From positions 1,755,963 through 1,819,962 of the forward strand of contig NZ_LN679998.1 of assembly GCF_000953675.1 (NCBI RefSeq): a stretch of DNA of 64,000 nt. The letters are read 5' to 3'. The stretch comes from Paraclostridium sordellii (GTDB lineage: Bacteria > Bacillota > Clostridia > Peptostreptococcales > Peptostreptococcaceae). The notes beneath the pieces were generated by a model. It searched no databases. It saw only the letters and a program-made list of their open reading frames with translations, and was not told the DNA's origin. This document shows, one piece after another, positions 1-9,438 of the stretch; position 1 is the first letter of the stretch; each line of letters opens with the position of its first letter. A program made the position numbers and the translations under genes.

Positions 1-114
1 TTAAAAACATATTGAAAATTCTAATTTTTTATTTCTAATTTCTATAATAGCCTTTATTTAATCTATATACTTTTTTGCTTACATTAATTCTAGTTTATTT
101 TTAATTTTTTACTA

Positions 115-1275
115 TTATATCTTTAATATCTTATTTCTTTTCCGTATACACGCTTTCTCTGAATAAACTCTTTGTAGTTTCTCTACTACTCCTTCATTAT
201 TTTCTGCTATATCTCTATAACTAAATAATATATTACCTTTAACTTCTTTGTACTGCCTATTTATTTCAATTTCTTTATCAACTTCTCTTGCAGTTTCTTT
301 TTTATTTATATTTTGACCTATATATAGCTTAACTTTTGTCCCATCTACAATACTTGCCCACCATTTTACTAACGTTTCATATGGATTATCTACGTTAGTT
401 GTCTCCCAGTAAACTTGAGGTGCTATATAATCTATAATACCATCTTGTATCCAAGATAGAGAGTCTGTATATAAATCATAGTAACCTTCTAAAGCATTTG
501 TATTTGAACCCGTTACATCACTGCTTTTATTTTTCCAAACACCAAAAGGGCTCACTCCAAATTCAACATTTGGTTTCGTAGATTTTATAACTCTATATAC
601 TGTTTTTATTAAATTATTTATAGCTTCTCTTCTATTTTCAGCTGTATCCTCACATACATATTCACATCCACAAATACAATTGCAGGTACATAAACATCCA
701 CAATCGCATTCACAATCACATTCTGGAGGTGGGTATCCATATGGATAAAAATATTCATCAAAGTGAATTCCATCTACATCATAATTTGATACTATTTCAA
801 ATACAGTTGTTGCTACATAATTTATTACTTCCTGATTTTGAGGATTATAAAAAAGAGCATCATTATGAGATAATACCCACTCTGGATGTAATTTTGCTGG
901 ATTATTATCCGCTAAAACACTTAAATCAGTTCCTTTAGTAGTTATTCTATATGGATTTAACCAAGCATGAAATTGCATATTTCTTTTGTGAGTCTCTTCT
1001 ATCATAAATTTCATAGGATCATAACCCGGATATTTTCCTTGCACCCCTGTAAGAAACGCTGACCATGGATTTATTTTTGAATCATAAAAGGCATCTGATG
1101 TAGGTCTAACTTGAACAAATACAGCATTTAAATTTAAACTTTGAATTTTATCTAATAGTTCTATGAACTCTTGTTTCTGAGCTTCAGGATTATCCTTTGT
1201 TTTTGGCCAATCTATATCATATACTGTAGCTACCCAAACCCCTCTAAACTCATATAGCGTACAATCTGTCCTCAT
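115..1275 (-). CDS. GHL10/DUF187-family glycoside hydrolase-like protein with Cys-rich insert
   Basis: 386 aa. The N-terminus carries the FRGVWVATV motif typical of the glycosyl-hydrolase-like family 10 (DUF187), and the TIM-barrel signatures VQVRPTSDAFY, WLNPYR and DGIHFDEYF follow, the last containing the usual acidic residues. There is no signal peptide, so it is probably cytoplasmic or a spore-layer protein, whereas most relatives are secreted. Around residues 183-207, straight after FDEYFYPYGYPPP, a tract with Cys at nearly every second residue is inserted; this is not part of the family. An SD of GGGGG stands about 9 nt before the ATG. The substrate is unknown; family membership is by motif recognition. 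Confidence 0.8.
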   Translation of the reverse strand: MRTDCTLYEFRGVWVATVYDIDWPKTKDNPEAQKQEFIELLDKIQSLNLNAVFVQVRPTSDAFYDSKINPWSAFLTGVQGKYPGYDPMKFMIEETHKRNMQFHAWLNPYRITTKGTDLSVLADNNPAKLHPEWVLSHNDALFYNPQNQEVINYVATTVFEIVSNYDVDGIHFDEYFYPYGYPPPECDCECDCGCLCTCNCICGCEYVCEDTAENRREAINNLIKTVYRVIKSTKPNVEFGVSPFGVWKNKSSDVTGSNTNALEGYYDLYTDSLSWIQDGIIDYIAPQVYWETTNVDNPYETLVKWWASIVDGTKVKLYIGQNINKKETAREVDKEIEINRQYKEVKGNILFSYRDIAENNEGVVEKLQRVYSEKACIRKRNKILKI

Positions 1276-1344
1276 GAAAGTTTCCCCCTATTATATATTT
1301 TGTATTTATTATATGTGTTTTACTAATATTTTGTTAAGCACAAA

Positions 1345-1395
1345 AAAAGCCTTATAATAGCATTAAAAAGCTTAATTGCTATATATAAGACTTTT
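1345..1395 (-). terminator. Terminator after the GH123-GNAT gene
   Basis: Imperfect inverted repeat (AAAAG, CTTATA, ATAGCA arms against TGCTAT, ATATAAG, CTTTT), 10 nt downstream of the stop of the minus-strand gene at 1406-4243. Stem and U-rich tail fit an intrinsic terminator. Confidence 0.6.
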
Positions 1396-1405
1396 ATACA
1401 TTTAT

Positions 1406-4243
1406 TTATTGATAGTTTAAATTAGAAGTCCATACAAAATTTATAGGAAATACTGAATTTACAAACTTATTTATATTATTTAAATTCTTAAGTTCACTTT
1501 TAATAACATTACTACCTTCTAGAAATAGTTTATTTAATTTATCAATATCATCTATAACTAATATTTCATCTTTATATTTTATAATGTATTTATTATCTGT
1601 AGTCCTAAATTCTATCTCGTTTAAAAAATCTGTATCAACATATTGATTAAAATATCCATATAAATTTTTACATAGATTTTCGTAGTTAATTATTTTTATA
1701 CTTCCATCTAAGTAAGATAATTTTTTTTCATCAAAGAGATTAGGTTGATTTATAAAATCTTTTATATGTACATTTTGAATTACATATTCTAGATTATACT
1801 TATTAGCAATATATTGAACTACTTCGTAATTATATTTAGAATCTATATATATTTCTCTAATTTCTCCTTTTAAAGTTTCATCATCTATTATTCTTAAAAT
1901 TATGTATCCAATTACTTTATTCTCCCTAAAAACCACTAACTTTTTATAAGTAAAATTCCCCCAAGGTATAGTTGCACTTTCTAATAATGTTTCAAATTGT
2001 TCTTTAGTTCTTAAAAACCTAGTACTATTTTGGTTGTATATTTTTATTATTTCATTTAAATAGGATTTATCGTATTCTTTTATTTCTAAATTAATATCTT
2101 TATCTTTAGGATAAGTTATGTATTTATTGAAGTTTTTAACTAAGCTACATTTTCTTCTTGTATACAAGGTTCTTGTCCCAGATATGCTAACCATATCTAC
2201 TCCATCCTTAAGCATTTTATCTTCCACATAATCCAATGCAGTAGATGCATATTTATTACCTTCATAATCTGGATCTGTGCAAACTGCGCCTATTGCAGCT
2301 ACTTTTATATCATTACCTTGAACAGTTATATCTTGAATAACATAATTTACAGCTGAAACAATTTTATTGTCTTTAGATATTACTATCATATTTTCTATAT
2401 TGTCCTTATTTAATAATAGAGGGAATTCTTGTTGCATAGTTGGTTTATGCCCTCTTAAATCTCTAAAAACTTTGTTTATAAGACTTATAACCCTTTCAAA
2501 TTCTTCAGGTTTTGCACTTCTAGGATTAACCCTATTTATTAAATTTTTTCTTAGTTTTATATATTTTTCATGACTTATAGAATAATTCATTTTAATTTTT
2601 CTTTCACCTAAAAACTTCATTTCAGATTTTTTACCTAATAAGTTTTCAATTTCCTTATACACTTCTTCTTTTCCCAATTTATCTTCCATGTCTTTAAGTA
2701 TATTAAAATCTTGTATTCCAAATAATAAGTTTCTACATCTTATTGAATCCATAGGCTTCATATCTTTTCCTGGATAAACTAAAAACATATCTCCAGCTTT
2801 CCATTTGTCTTTTTTATAAGTTGCATTGTTGAATAAATCTCCTGGCCAAATACCATAAGACCATCTTAAAAATCCATCTAGGTTAAAATAGTATGTAAAC
2901 CATCCCTTAAGTCTAGATTCTATTAATGGAGATTCTAAAAATATATTTAACTTATCAGGAAAACAACAAGAATACCAAGTTAAATATCCAGATTTATTTT
3001 CTAGTTCTTTTTTTATTTCATCTAACTTATCTATATTATTTATAAGCTCACAAGTGTTTAACGATAAATTTTCTATGTTTATGTTACATTTTTCAAAAAA
3101 CTCTTGATGATGTATTGCACACTTAAATTTTAATTCTTTTTTCCCTGAACTTTTTTTTATAAAATCTACATTTTCATTAAATACTTCTATATTGTCTGGT
3201 TCATCTACTATTATTTTAGTTATATCTAATAAATTACTAGACTCTAAGTGATCAAATAAAAGTTTTAGATATTTAGCAAAATCATGTTTATCTTCTAAAT
3301 AACCAAAAACCTTTTCATCTTCATTATAATAGTTTATTCTTATTGCATCTTTATAATCTTTTAAAGGACTTCCAAACTTAAATGCATCCCAGTTTCCTAT
3401 AATTCCAAATAAGTTAATTTCTTTATTTATATTATGTTTAAAACACAAATCTATGTATCTATCTAAATTTGAAAAGTCGCATATCAATTCTCTATCCTTC
3501 TTAAATACTTTGACTATATTCATTTCAAATAAATTATTTGCATTTTCATATACCTGATAGCATCTTTGTCCTGCCCATGGATAGTCAGTAACTATTAAGT
3601 CAATAACTTTTTGACCTAATTTTGACATTTGCTCTAAAAAGTTATCTATTATATAAAAATGTTCTTCACTATAATATGGAACTTCATAATAACGAGCCCA
3701 GTTACAAGGGTGTTGCCATAAGTCTAAGAAAAATTCACTTTCTTTTGCTGATTTTACAATATAGTTTAAAACTTCAATTTTAACACTTTTTTCAGCTATA
3801 ATTTTTTCTTTTTGATATTCCTTTGTATAGTAAGCTTTTAACTTTATCTCTATATTATCTTTATTAAAATTTTTAGGTATTTTACCATCTATCCATAATA
3901 GCTGCTCTTCTTCTATATGCATATAGTTTTGATTTAAAATTTGATCACCTATGTAGTCTTTATTATCATCTTGTATGTAACCTATAAAGGAGATTTTAAA
4001 GCTATCCTTTAAACTTTCTTCTGCTTCAAGCTCTATTCTAATTTTATTATTGAGTCCTAAATAATGTATATCATTTAAATCTCCTAATTGACAAAAAAAA
4101 TCGTCATTGCTATTTAGCATAACTTGAAAAGCAAAAGCCTCTTCTTTTGCTACACATAAATTGCTTATTGTTTTGTATGATATAGTTTTATTGTTTTTAA
4201 CATGCTTAAATGAACTATCATATATATCTAATTTTAATTTCAT
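1406..4243 (-). CDS. GH123/DUF4091-like domain fused to GNAT acetyltransferase
   Basis: 945 aa without signal peptide or membrane segment. Residues about 170-560 resemble glycoside hydrolase family 123 / DUF4091: the VDEPDN motif has the Asp-Glu pair expected at the active site, and the LTWYSCCFPDK and FNLDGFLRWSYG stretches match DUF4091. From about residue 590 a GNAT domain begins (ARPEE-like start, IGAVCTDPDYEGNKYAS acetyl-CoA loop), with a further C-terminal acetyltransferase-like half. The fusion suggests amino-sugar handling (glycan cleavage plus N-acetylation), which is inference. SD GGGAG before ATG. An unusually large multidomain protein; both domain calls are from motifs only. Confidence 0.72.
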   Translation of the reverse strand: MKLKLDIYDSSFKHVKNNKTISYKTISNLCVAKEEAFAFQVMLNSNDDFFCQLGDLNDIHYLGLNNKIRIELEAEESLKDSFKISFIGYIQDDNKDYIGDQILNQNYMHIEEEQLLWIDGKIPKNFNKDNIEIKLKAYYTKEYQKEKIIAEKSVKIEVLNYIVKSAKESEFFLDLWQHPCNWARYYEVPYYSEEHFYIIDNFLEQMSKLGQKVIDLIVTDYPWAGQRCYQVYENANNLFEMNIVKVFKKDRELICDFSNLDRYIDLCFKHNINKEINLFGIIGNWDAFKFGSPLKDYKDAIRINYYNEDEKVFGYLEDKHDFAKYLKLLFDHLESSNLLDITKIIVDEPDNIEVFNENVDFIKKSSGKKELKFKCAIHHQEFFEKCNINIENLSLNTCELINNIDKLDEIKKELENKSGYLTWYSCCFPDKLNIFLESPLIESRLKGWFTYYFNLDGFLRWSYGIWPGDLFNNATYKKDKWKAGDMFLVYPGKDMKPMDSIRCRNLLFGIQDFNILKDMEDKLGKEEVYKEIENLLGKKSEMKFLGERKIKMNYSISHEKYIKLRKNLINRVNPRSAKPEEFERVISLINKVFRDLRGHKPTMQQEFPLLLNKDNIENMIVISKDNKIVSAVNYVIQDITVQGNDIKVAAIGAVCTDPDYEGNKYASTALDYVEDKMLKDGVDMVSISGTRTLYTRRKCSLVKNFNKYITYPKDKDINLEIKEYDKSYLNEIIKIYNQNSTRFLRTKEQFETLLESATIPWGNFTYKKLVVFRENKVIGYIILRIIDDETLKGEIREIYIDSKYNYEVVQYIANKYNLEYVIQNVHIKDFINQPNLFDEKKLSYLDGSIKIINYENLCKNLYGYFNQYVDTDFLNEIEFRTTDNKYIIKYKDEILVIDDIDKLNKLFLEGSNVIKSELKNLNNINKFVNSVFPINFVWTSNLNYQ

Positions 4244-4316
4244 CTCTATCTCCCTATATTTATCTTATTCTTACAAAATTTGTTAAGTTCATTATATGTT
4301 AAAATTTTTTCGTCGT

Positions 4317-4368
4317 AAAATAGATAAAATCTATAGCCTTTTATTTAACTATAGATTTTATCTATTTT
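4317..4368 (-). terminator. Intrinsic terminator of the MASE3 kinase gene
   Basis: Perfect 20-bp inverted repeat (AAAATAGATAAAATCTATAG and its complement) around a loop of about 12 nt, just downstream of the kinase stop at 4390. Confidence 0.75.
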
Positions 4369-4389
4369 ATATTCATTTTTTAAAATTAA

Positions 4390-6393
4390 CTATCTAACAT
4401 ACTCATCATGATACAATTCATATATATCTGAAAGCTCTAGTTTTATTCTTTGCAAATCAACTTGGTAATCTTTGTGGACTATTTTTTCGTCTTCTGTTAT
4501 TAATTTATTTGGAAGTAAAACAGTAAATTCAGTACCACTTTTACCATCACTTTCTAAGTATATTTTACCATCCATTAATTCTACAAGAGACTTAACTAAA
4601 CTAAGTCCAATTCCACTACCTTCTTTTTTTCTTCGCATAGATTTATCTCCTTGGACAAATCTATCAAATATTTTATCTTGAATTTCAACTGGAATTCCTA
4701 TACCATTATCTTTTACTTTTATTCCTACCCAAGTCTTATTACTTAAAATTTCAACTAAAATACTACTGCCTTCCTCACTAAACTTAATAGCATTAGATAA
4801 TAGATTTAAAACTATTCTCTCTATCATATCAGGATCACATTTTATATCAAGTTCTTCTACATCTGTATCAAATAAAACTTCTATACCTTTTACATTTGCA
4901 TAACTTACAACAGATAAAGTCATATCCTCAACTATCTTAACTATATTGTAATTGTCAAATTCAGGACATTTGAATCCTACATCAAGCTTAGTAATATCAA
5001 CTATATTATCTATAAGTCTAAGCATTCTCTTACAGTTTATATCTAGACAATCTTTATATTTTATATATATTTCTTTAAAGTTACTTTTTTCTACACTTAC
5101 ACTTAATAATTGATTGGCTGAATAGATTATATTTAAAGGAGTTTTTAACTCATGACTTATGTTTGAGAAAAACTCATTTTTTACCTTTTCTTCTTGTTTG
5201 ATTCTTTCATATTTTAATAGAGCTTTTTCAAGTTCATATTTTTCTGATACATCTTTTATAGATAAAACTTTATATTTTTTATTATTTATTTCAAATGTCT
5301 GTATTGAAATATCTAAAATTTTATCTATATCTTTAATGTATATGTCTTTGCTATAACATCCATATCGAGACATTTCATATTCAATTTCTTTAAGATTTAA
5401 GTTTTCTTTATATATTTTTGCTATATCAAATTTTTTCCCAATCTCTATATCTAAATCTTTAAAATAATGATTTTTTCCCATATTTTCTATAGTTTTTGCA
5501 TTTTTATATTCTATCTTGTAGTTTTCATCACATATTATAATATTACTATGCTTATTTTCATCGATAATTTTTATAAATAAGCTTCTTTGTCCATCTAATA
5601 TTCTATTAATTTTTATAGATCTACTAAGTTCAATAAATAGCCCTAATATAAAAATTATAAACCCTAAAAATATTGTGGATGTTGATGTCAATCCTATTTC
5701 TTCAGTTGGATTTATTATATAGAAAAAATCATATATAGATTTTATAGAAAACATAAGTGCACTTGATCCAATTACACTATAAATATATTCTTTTTTATTA
5801 AAACTCTTTTTAAAAAATCTAAAAGATATTATTATATATACTATAGCCAAAAATATATTATATCCTTTATAGAATTTAATTATATTTTCATTGTATGGAT
5901 ACATGTATTTATATTCTATATAAATAGATATAAAAGTTATTAAACTAACTATCAAAAATGATTTTATTTTATTATTTATAATAAGTTTTTTCAAACTTTC
6001 TAAATTGCTAACTGCTATATATACTATACTTACTCTTACAAAAGATGTTATAATAGCATGGTATTCATCTAAATTAGGATGTGAGTAATTTAATAAGTTT
6101 GATGTACATATATCTAAAAAAAACATAGTGTACATTAGAAACATTATAAATAATTCTTCTTTTTTATTGCTACTATAGCATAATAAACAACTTAAGACCC
6201 CTAACATAGATAAAATTACACTAAATATTCTTACAAAATCATCATTTGTCAACTCAAATATTGGTTGTGGACTTATAAGTTCTATTAGTCTAAAAACATA
6301 TCCTCCTAATATAAATATTGATATTATCAATATAATTATTATATCAATTCTTTTTTGTTCTTTTATATTTTCAAAAATATTTACATCACCCAT
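4390..6393 (-). CDS. Membrane sensor histidine kinase with MASE3-like sensor region
   Basis: 667 aa. About seven hydrophobic helices fill residues 20-255 (MASE3-like integral sensor), a PAS-like segment follows (about 280-390), then HisKA with H-box SNISHELKTP near residue 411 and HATPase_c with N box (LLSNAIKFS), G1 (DNGIGIP) and G2 (GSGIGLSLVKSL). All phosphotransfer and ATP-binding motifs look intact. No response regulator is adjacent, so it is an orphan kinase whose partner lies elsewhere. Signal unknown. A single-gene transcript is likely: terminators bound it on both sides. Confidence 0.88.
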   Translation of the reverse strand: MGDVNIFENIKEQKRIDIIIILIISIFILGGYVFRLIELISPQPIFELTNDDFVRIFSVILSMLGVLSCLLCYSSNKKEELFIMFLMYTMFFLDICTSNLLNYSHPNLDEYHAIITSFVRVSIVYIAVSNLESLKKLIINNKIKSFLIVSLITFISIYIEYKYMYPYNENIIKFYKGYNIFLAIVYIIISFRFFKKSFNKKEYIYSVIGSSALMFSIKSIYDFFYIINPTEEIGLTSTSTIFLGFIIFILGLFIELSRSIKINRILDGQRSLFIKIIDENKHSNIIICDENYKIEYKNAKTIENMGKNHYFKDLDIEIGKKFDIAKIYKENLNLKEIEYEMSRYGCYSKDIYIKDIDKILDISIQTFEINNKKYKVLSIKDVSEKYELEKALLKYERIKQEEKVKNEFFSNISHELKTPLNIIYSANQLLSVSVEKSNFKEIYIKYKDCLDINCKRMLRLIDNIVDITKLDVGFKCPEFDNYNIVKIVEDMTLSVVSYANVKGIEVLFDTDVEELDIKCDPDMIERIVLNLLSNAIKFSEEGSSILVEILSNKTWVGIKVKDNGIGIPVEIQDKIFDRFVQGDKSMRRKKEGSGIGLSLVKSLVELMDGKIYLESDGKSGTEFTVLLPNKLITEDEKIVHKDYQVDLQRIKLELSDIYELYHDEYVR

Positions 6394-6660
6394 AGTTTTT
6401 CCCCTTATTTCACATTTTTTAAATTAAATTTTATTATATAATCCACCTGTTATATTATTTCAACTTGTAAATTCGTGAAACCGCTTGATTTTTACCCATT
6501 TAATTATTTTGCATTTTTTTGTATAAATTGTCAATATTAGTAGAATGCTTTGTCCTATACATTACTTTAAACAGCTACAGTAAATTTTTATCTCATTATT
6601 ATATATATCCATAATAAAATCTTTTAATAAATTACAATTAAATATATATTTTTATCTAAA

Positions 6661-6718
6661 AATAATTAATATAAAAAGTAGATACACTATAGTGTATCTA
6701 CTTTTTATATTAATTATT
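6661..6718. terminator. 58-bp perfect palindrome, terminator of the reductase-transporter operon
   Basis: Two 29-bp arms abut with no spacer (centre CACTATAGTG). It lies 21 nt after the stop of the transporter gene; as RNA it folds with a small CUAUAG loop and a U-rich 3' arm. It probably ends the grd operon and works in either direction. The rest of the 346-nt gap 6394-6739 shows nothing recognisable beyond AT-rich sequence. Confidence 0.7.
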
Positions 6719-6739
6719 TACTTTTACTTATATTTTTAC

Positions 6740-8083
6740 TTATATCAATCCTGCAATCATTATAATAAATACTGATATGGGTATTAAATAAACTACTATA
6801 GGTTTCATCCACTTATATACTCTCACTTTTTTAGATCCAGTATTTACTTCATCCATGTAATTTTCAAATTTCCATTTATATGCTGTATATATAGATATCA
6901 TCAATGCTCCTAATGGCATTAATATATTTCCTGAAATATAATCAGCTAAGTCAAATAAGTTTTTGCCAAATATATTAACTTCACTTAATGGACCATTAGC
7001 TAATATACAAGGTATACTTAATAAAAATATACTTGTTAATACTATCCAAACAGTTTTCTTTCTATTTATATCAAATACTTCTGATATAGTACACACTATT
7101 GATTCTATATATCCTATTCCTGAAGTTATTCCTGCAATTATAACTAAAAAGAAAAATGAACATCCAAATAATTTTCCTCCAGCCATTTGCGAAAATAGAT
7201 TAGGCATAGTTATAAAAGTAAGACCTGGACCCTCTGTTGGAGACATTCCAAAAGAAAATATCGCTGGAAATATTATAAGCCCTGCTACTATAGCTATAGC
7301 CGTATTAGATATTACAATTATAGTTGCATCACCTGTTATATTAGATTTTTCATCATCTAGATAACTACCATATACAAATGCAGCTGCAACTCCTATCCCT
7401 ATTGCAAAAAATGCCTGACCTAGTGCTGCAAGTATTACTTCTCCTGTAATTTTAGAAAAATCAGGTGTTAAATACCAAATAATTCCTTCCATAGCTCCAG
7501 GAAGTAACATACTTCTTATAGCAAGTAATATTAATATTATAAAAAGTGCAGGCATTAGATATTTACAGCAATTTTCTATACCAGCTTTAAGCCCTCTATT
7601 GACTATAATCCCAAGCAATATTATCATTATAGCTGTATAAAATAATACTTGAGAGGGACTAGAAATAAAATTTGAGTAAACTTGTGATACTTCAGTAATA
7701 GATAATCCATTAAAGGATCCCATAAAAGTTTTTACTAAATATGCAAGCATCCATCCTATAACAACTATATAATATGACATTATAAAAAGTGATGCTATAA
7801 CTCCTAACCATCCTATTCCTACCCATATGCTTCCTTTTTTAGTAAGTTTACGCATTCCTTCTACTGGATTTAAATGGGTCTTTCTTCCAAGTCCCATCTC
7901 AGCAACAAATAATGGTATTCCTATAACTAATGATATCAATACATATACTATTAAAAATGCACCACCACCATTGACTCCAACCATATATGGAAATCTCCAT
8001 ACAGCTCCAAGTCCTATTGCAAATCCTATTGTTGACATTATAAACCCAAATCTACTACCCCAAGATTCTCTGGATTTTTCCAT
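6740..8083 (-). CDS. Neurotransmitter:sodium symporter (NSS/SNF) family transporter
   Basis: 447 aa, 11-12 hydrophobic helices. TM1 has the LeuT-fold signature (IGLGAVWRFPYMVGVNGGGAF), the unwound substrate- and Na+-binding segment of the family. A GTG nine bases upstream lies inside the SD (TAGGAGTG), so the ATG at 8083 is the better start. It follows the grdB-type gene by 15 nt and is in the same operon, so it very likely imports the substrate reduced by that complex (glycine or an N-methylated glycine). The substrate is inferred from context. Confidence 0.9.
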   Translation of the reverse strand: MEKSRESWGSRFGFIMSTIGFAIGLGAVWRFPYMVGVNGGGAFLIVYVLISLVIGIPLFVAEMGLGRKTHLNPVEGMRKLTKKGSIWVGIGWLGVIASLFIMSYYIVVIGWMLAYLVKTFMGSFNGLSITEVSQVYSNFISSPSQVLFYTAIMIILLGIIVNRGLKAGIENCCKYLMPALFIILILLAIRSMLLPGAMEGIIWYLTPDFSKITGEVILAALGQAFFAIGIGVAAAFVYGSYLDDEKSNITGDATIIVISNTAIAIVAGLIIFPAIFSFGMSPTEGPGLTFITMPNLFSQMAGGKLFGCSFFFLVIIAGITSGIGYIESIVCTISEVFDINRKKTVWIVLTSIFLLSIPCILANGPLSEVNIFGKNLFDLADYISGNILMPLGALMISIYTAYKWKFENYMDEVNTGSKKVRVYKWMKPIVVYLIPISVFIIMIAGLI

Positions 8084-8098
8084 AGTCCACACTCCTAT

Positions 8099-9409
8099 TT
8101 AATTTTCAAATACAGTTTGTTCATTAACTTCTGTTTGCAACGCTTTTAATGCTTTTAATACTAAACCTTTTCTTAATTTTTTACTTCCATCTTCCCCTAA
8201 ATTAGGATCCCCTAATGGATAAGGGATACCTATAGTAGGTATTATTCTATTTGCACCTATTGTTAAAGATATTGGAACTACTGTACACATATGAACTACT
8301 GTTATACCTTTTCTTTCTATTTCTTTTACCATCGTTGCACCGCAACGTGTACAAGTACCTCATGTAGAAGTTAGAATTACAGCATTTACACCATCTTCTA
8401 TTAACTTATTTACAAAGTCTTCTCCAAAAGCTTTAGCATTGTTGACACTTGTTCCTGTTCCTGTAGTAGTTATAAAGTAATTTGCAAGTTCGCCTATAAT
8501 GCCTTCCTTCTCCAATTCCCTAGTAACATCAAGAGGGACTACTAAATTAGGATTATCAAGTACATACGCTCTATCATACCCTCCATGAATTGTTGTGAAG
8601 TCATCTTTACTAAGGGTGTTCATTTTACTTATATCATAAATTCCATATTTTGTAGCACTTGAAGATTCTATTTTATCTGGATTATCTGTTGGAACTATTC
8701 CTCCAGAAGTTACTATAGCAATTTTGGCTTTTGATAAATCTTTTATAGGCTTAGCAGGAGTTACTCTATCAAAGATAGGCATTTCATATTCTGTTTTAAA
8801 CTCTTCTTTATTTAATTTTTTAACCAACATATCTATAGCTCTTTCAGATCCTCTAAGTTCATGGAAGAAATTTTTTCTTATCCCTCTTAAAATATACCCT
8901 TCTTCTTCTGGAGGTCCTACCTCTTCACCCTTTGCAAGTTTTAATCCTAAATTAACCATCTTAGGTACAGTCTTTCTAAGATCTGCTGCTGAATTTTTAG
9001 TTTCTATTATATATAAATCTAATTTATACATATCAACTCCAGGATTTTCTATATACATGCCTGTAACTACTGGTATTTTAAGTTCTTGTTCGACCTTTTT
9101 ACATATAGCTCCACAAGCTACCCCATATCTACCTGCGTTAAATGCTGGCCCTGCTATAAATAAGTCTGGTTTTTCTTCTTTTATCATTTTAATTAAAACA
9201 TTCATTGCATCTTCCATATTCTCTCCAAAATAACTATCTCCGCATATAACTGTAGCTACTATTTCAGCTTCATCTTTAAATGATTTTTGAAAAGCTAATC
9301 CTGGTCCTAAAGCTCCTTTTCTTTTTTCTGGAGGGATATTGGCTTTTTCTTCTCCTCCAATTCCTGCAAAGAAATTATTTATATAATGAACAACCTTTAT
9401 TTTACTCAT
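8099..9409 (-). CDS. Glycine/sarcosine/betaine reductase component B, selenoprotein gamma subunit (GrdB/GrdF/GrdH type)
   Basis: 436 aa when the TGA at 8360-8362 is read as selenocysteine. The stop-free frame continues directly through it: TST-Sec-GTCTRCGATMVKEI, giving the UxxCxxC redox motif at Sec350, the position I recall for the Sec of GrdB. With the GrdE-type alpha/beta subunit it binds substrate as a Schiff base and passes a carboxymethyl group to selenoprotein A. Ordinary gene callers will split it into 8360-9409 and 8099-8332. SD GGAGGT 7 nt before ATG. The paralogue (glycine, sarcosine or betaine) cannot be fixed here: grdA, grdC and grdD are absent, suggesting an accessory substrate-specific component B. 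Confidence 0.93.
8333..8347 (-). promoter_or_regulatory. SECIS-like hairpin for selenocysteine insertion
   Basis: Twelve nt after the in-frame UGA, CGTTGC-GGT-GCAACG forms a perfect 6-bp stem with a GGU apical loop. The position, short stem and GU in the loop fit bacterial SECIS elements read by SelB. Confidence 0.7.
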
Positions 9410-9438
9410 AATTTTACCTCCTTTTATTATTTGCTATC

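Noticed and set aside
8099..8332. Separate 77-aa protein downstream of the GrdB ORF
   Set aside because: It is the continuation of the selenoprotein beyond the in-frame TGA (UxxCxxC and SECIS-like stem present).
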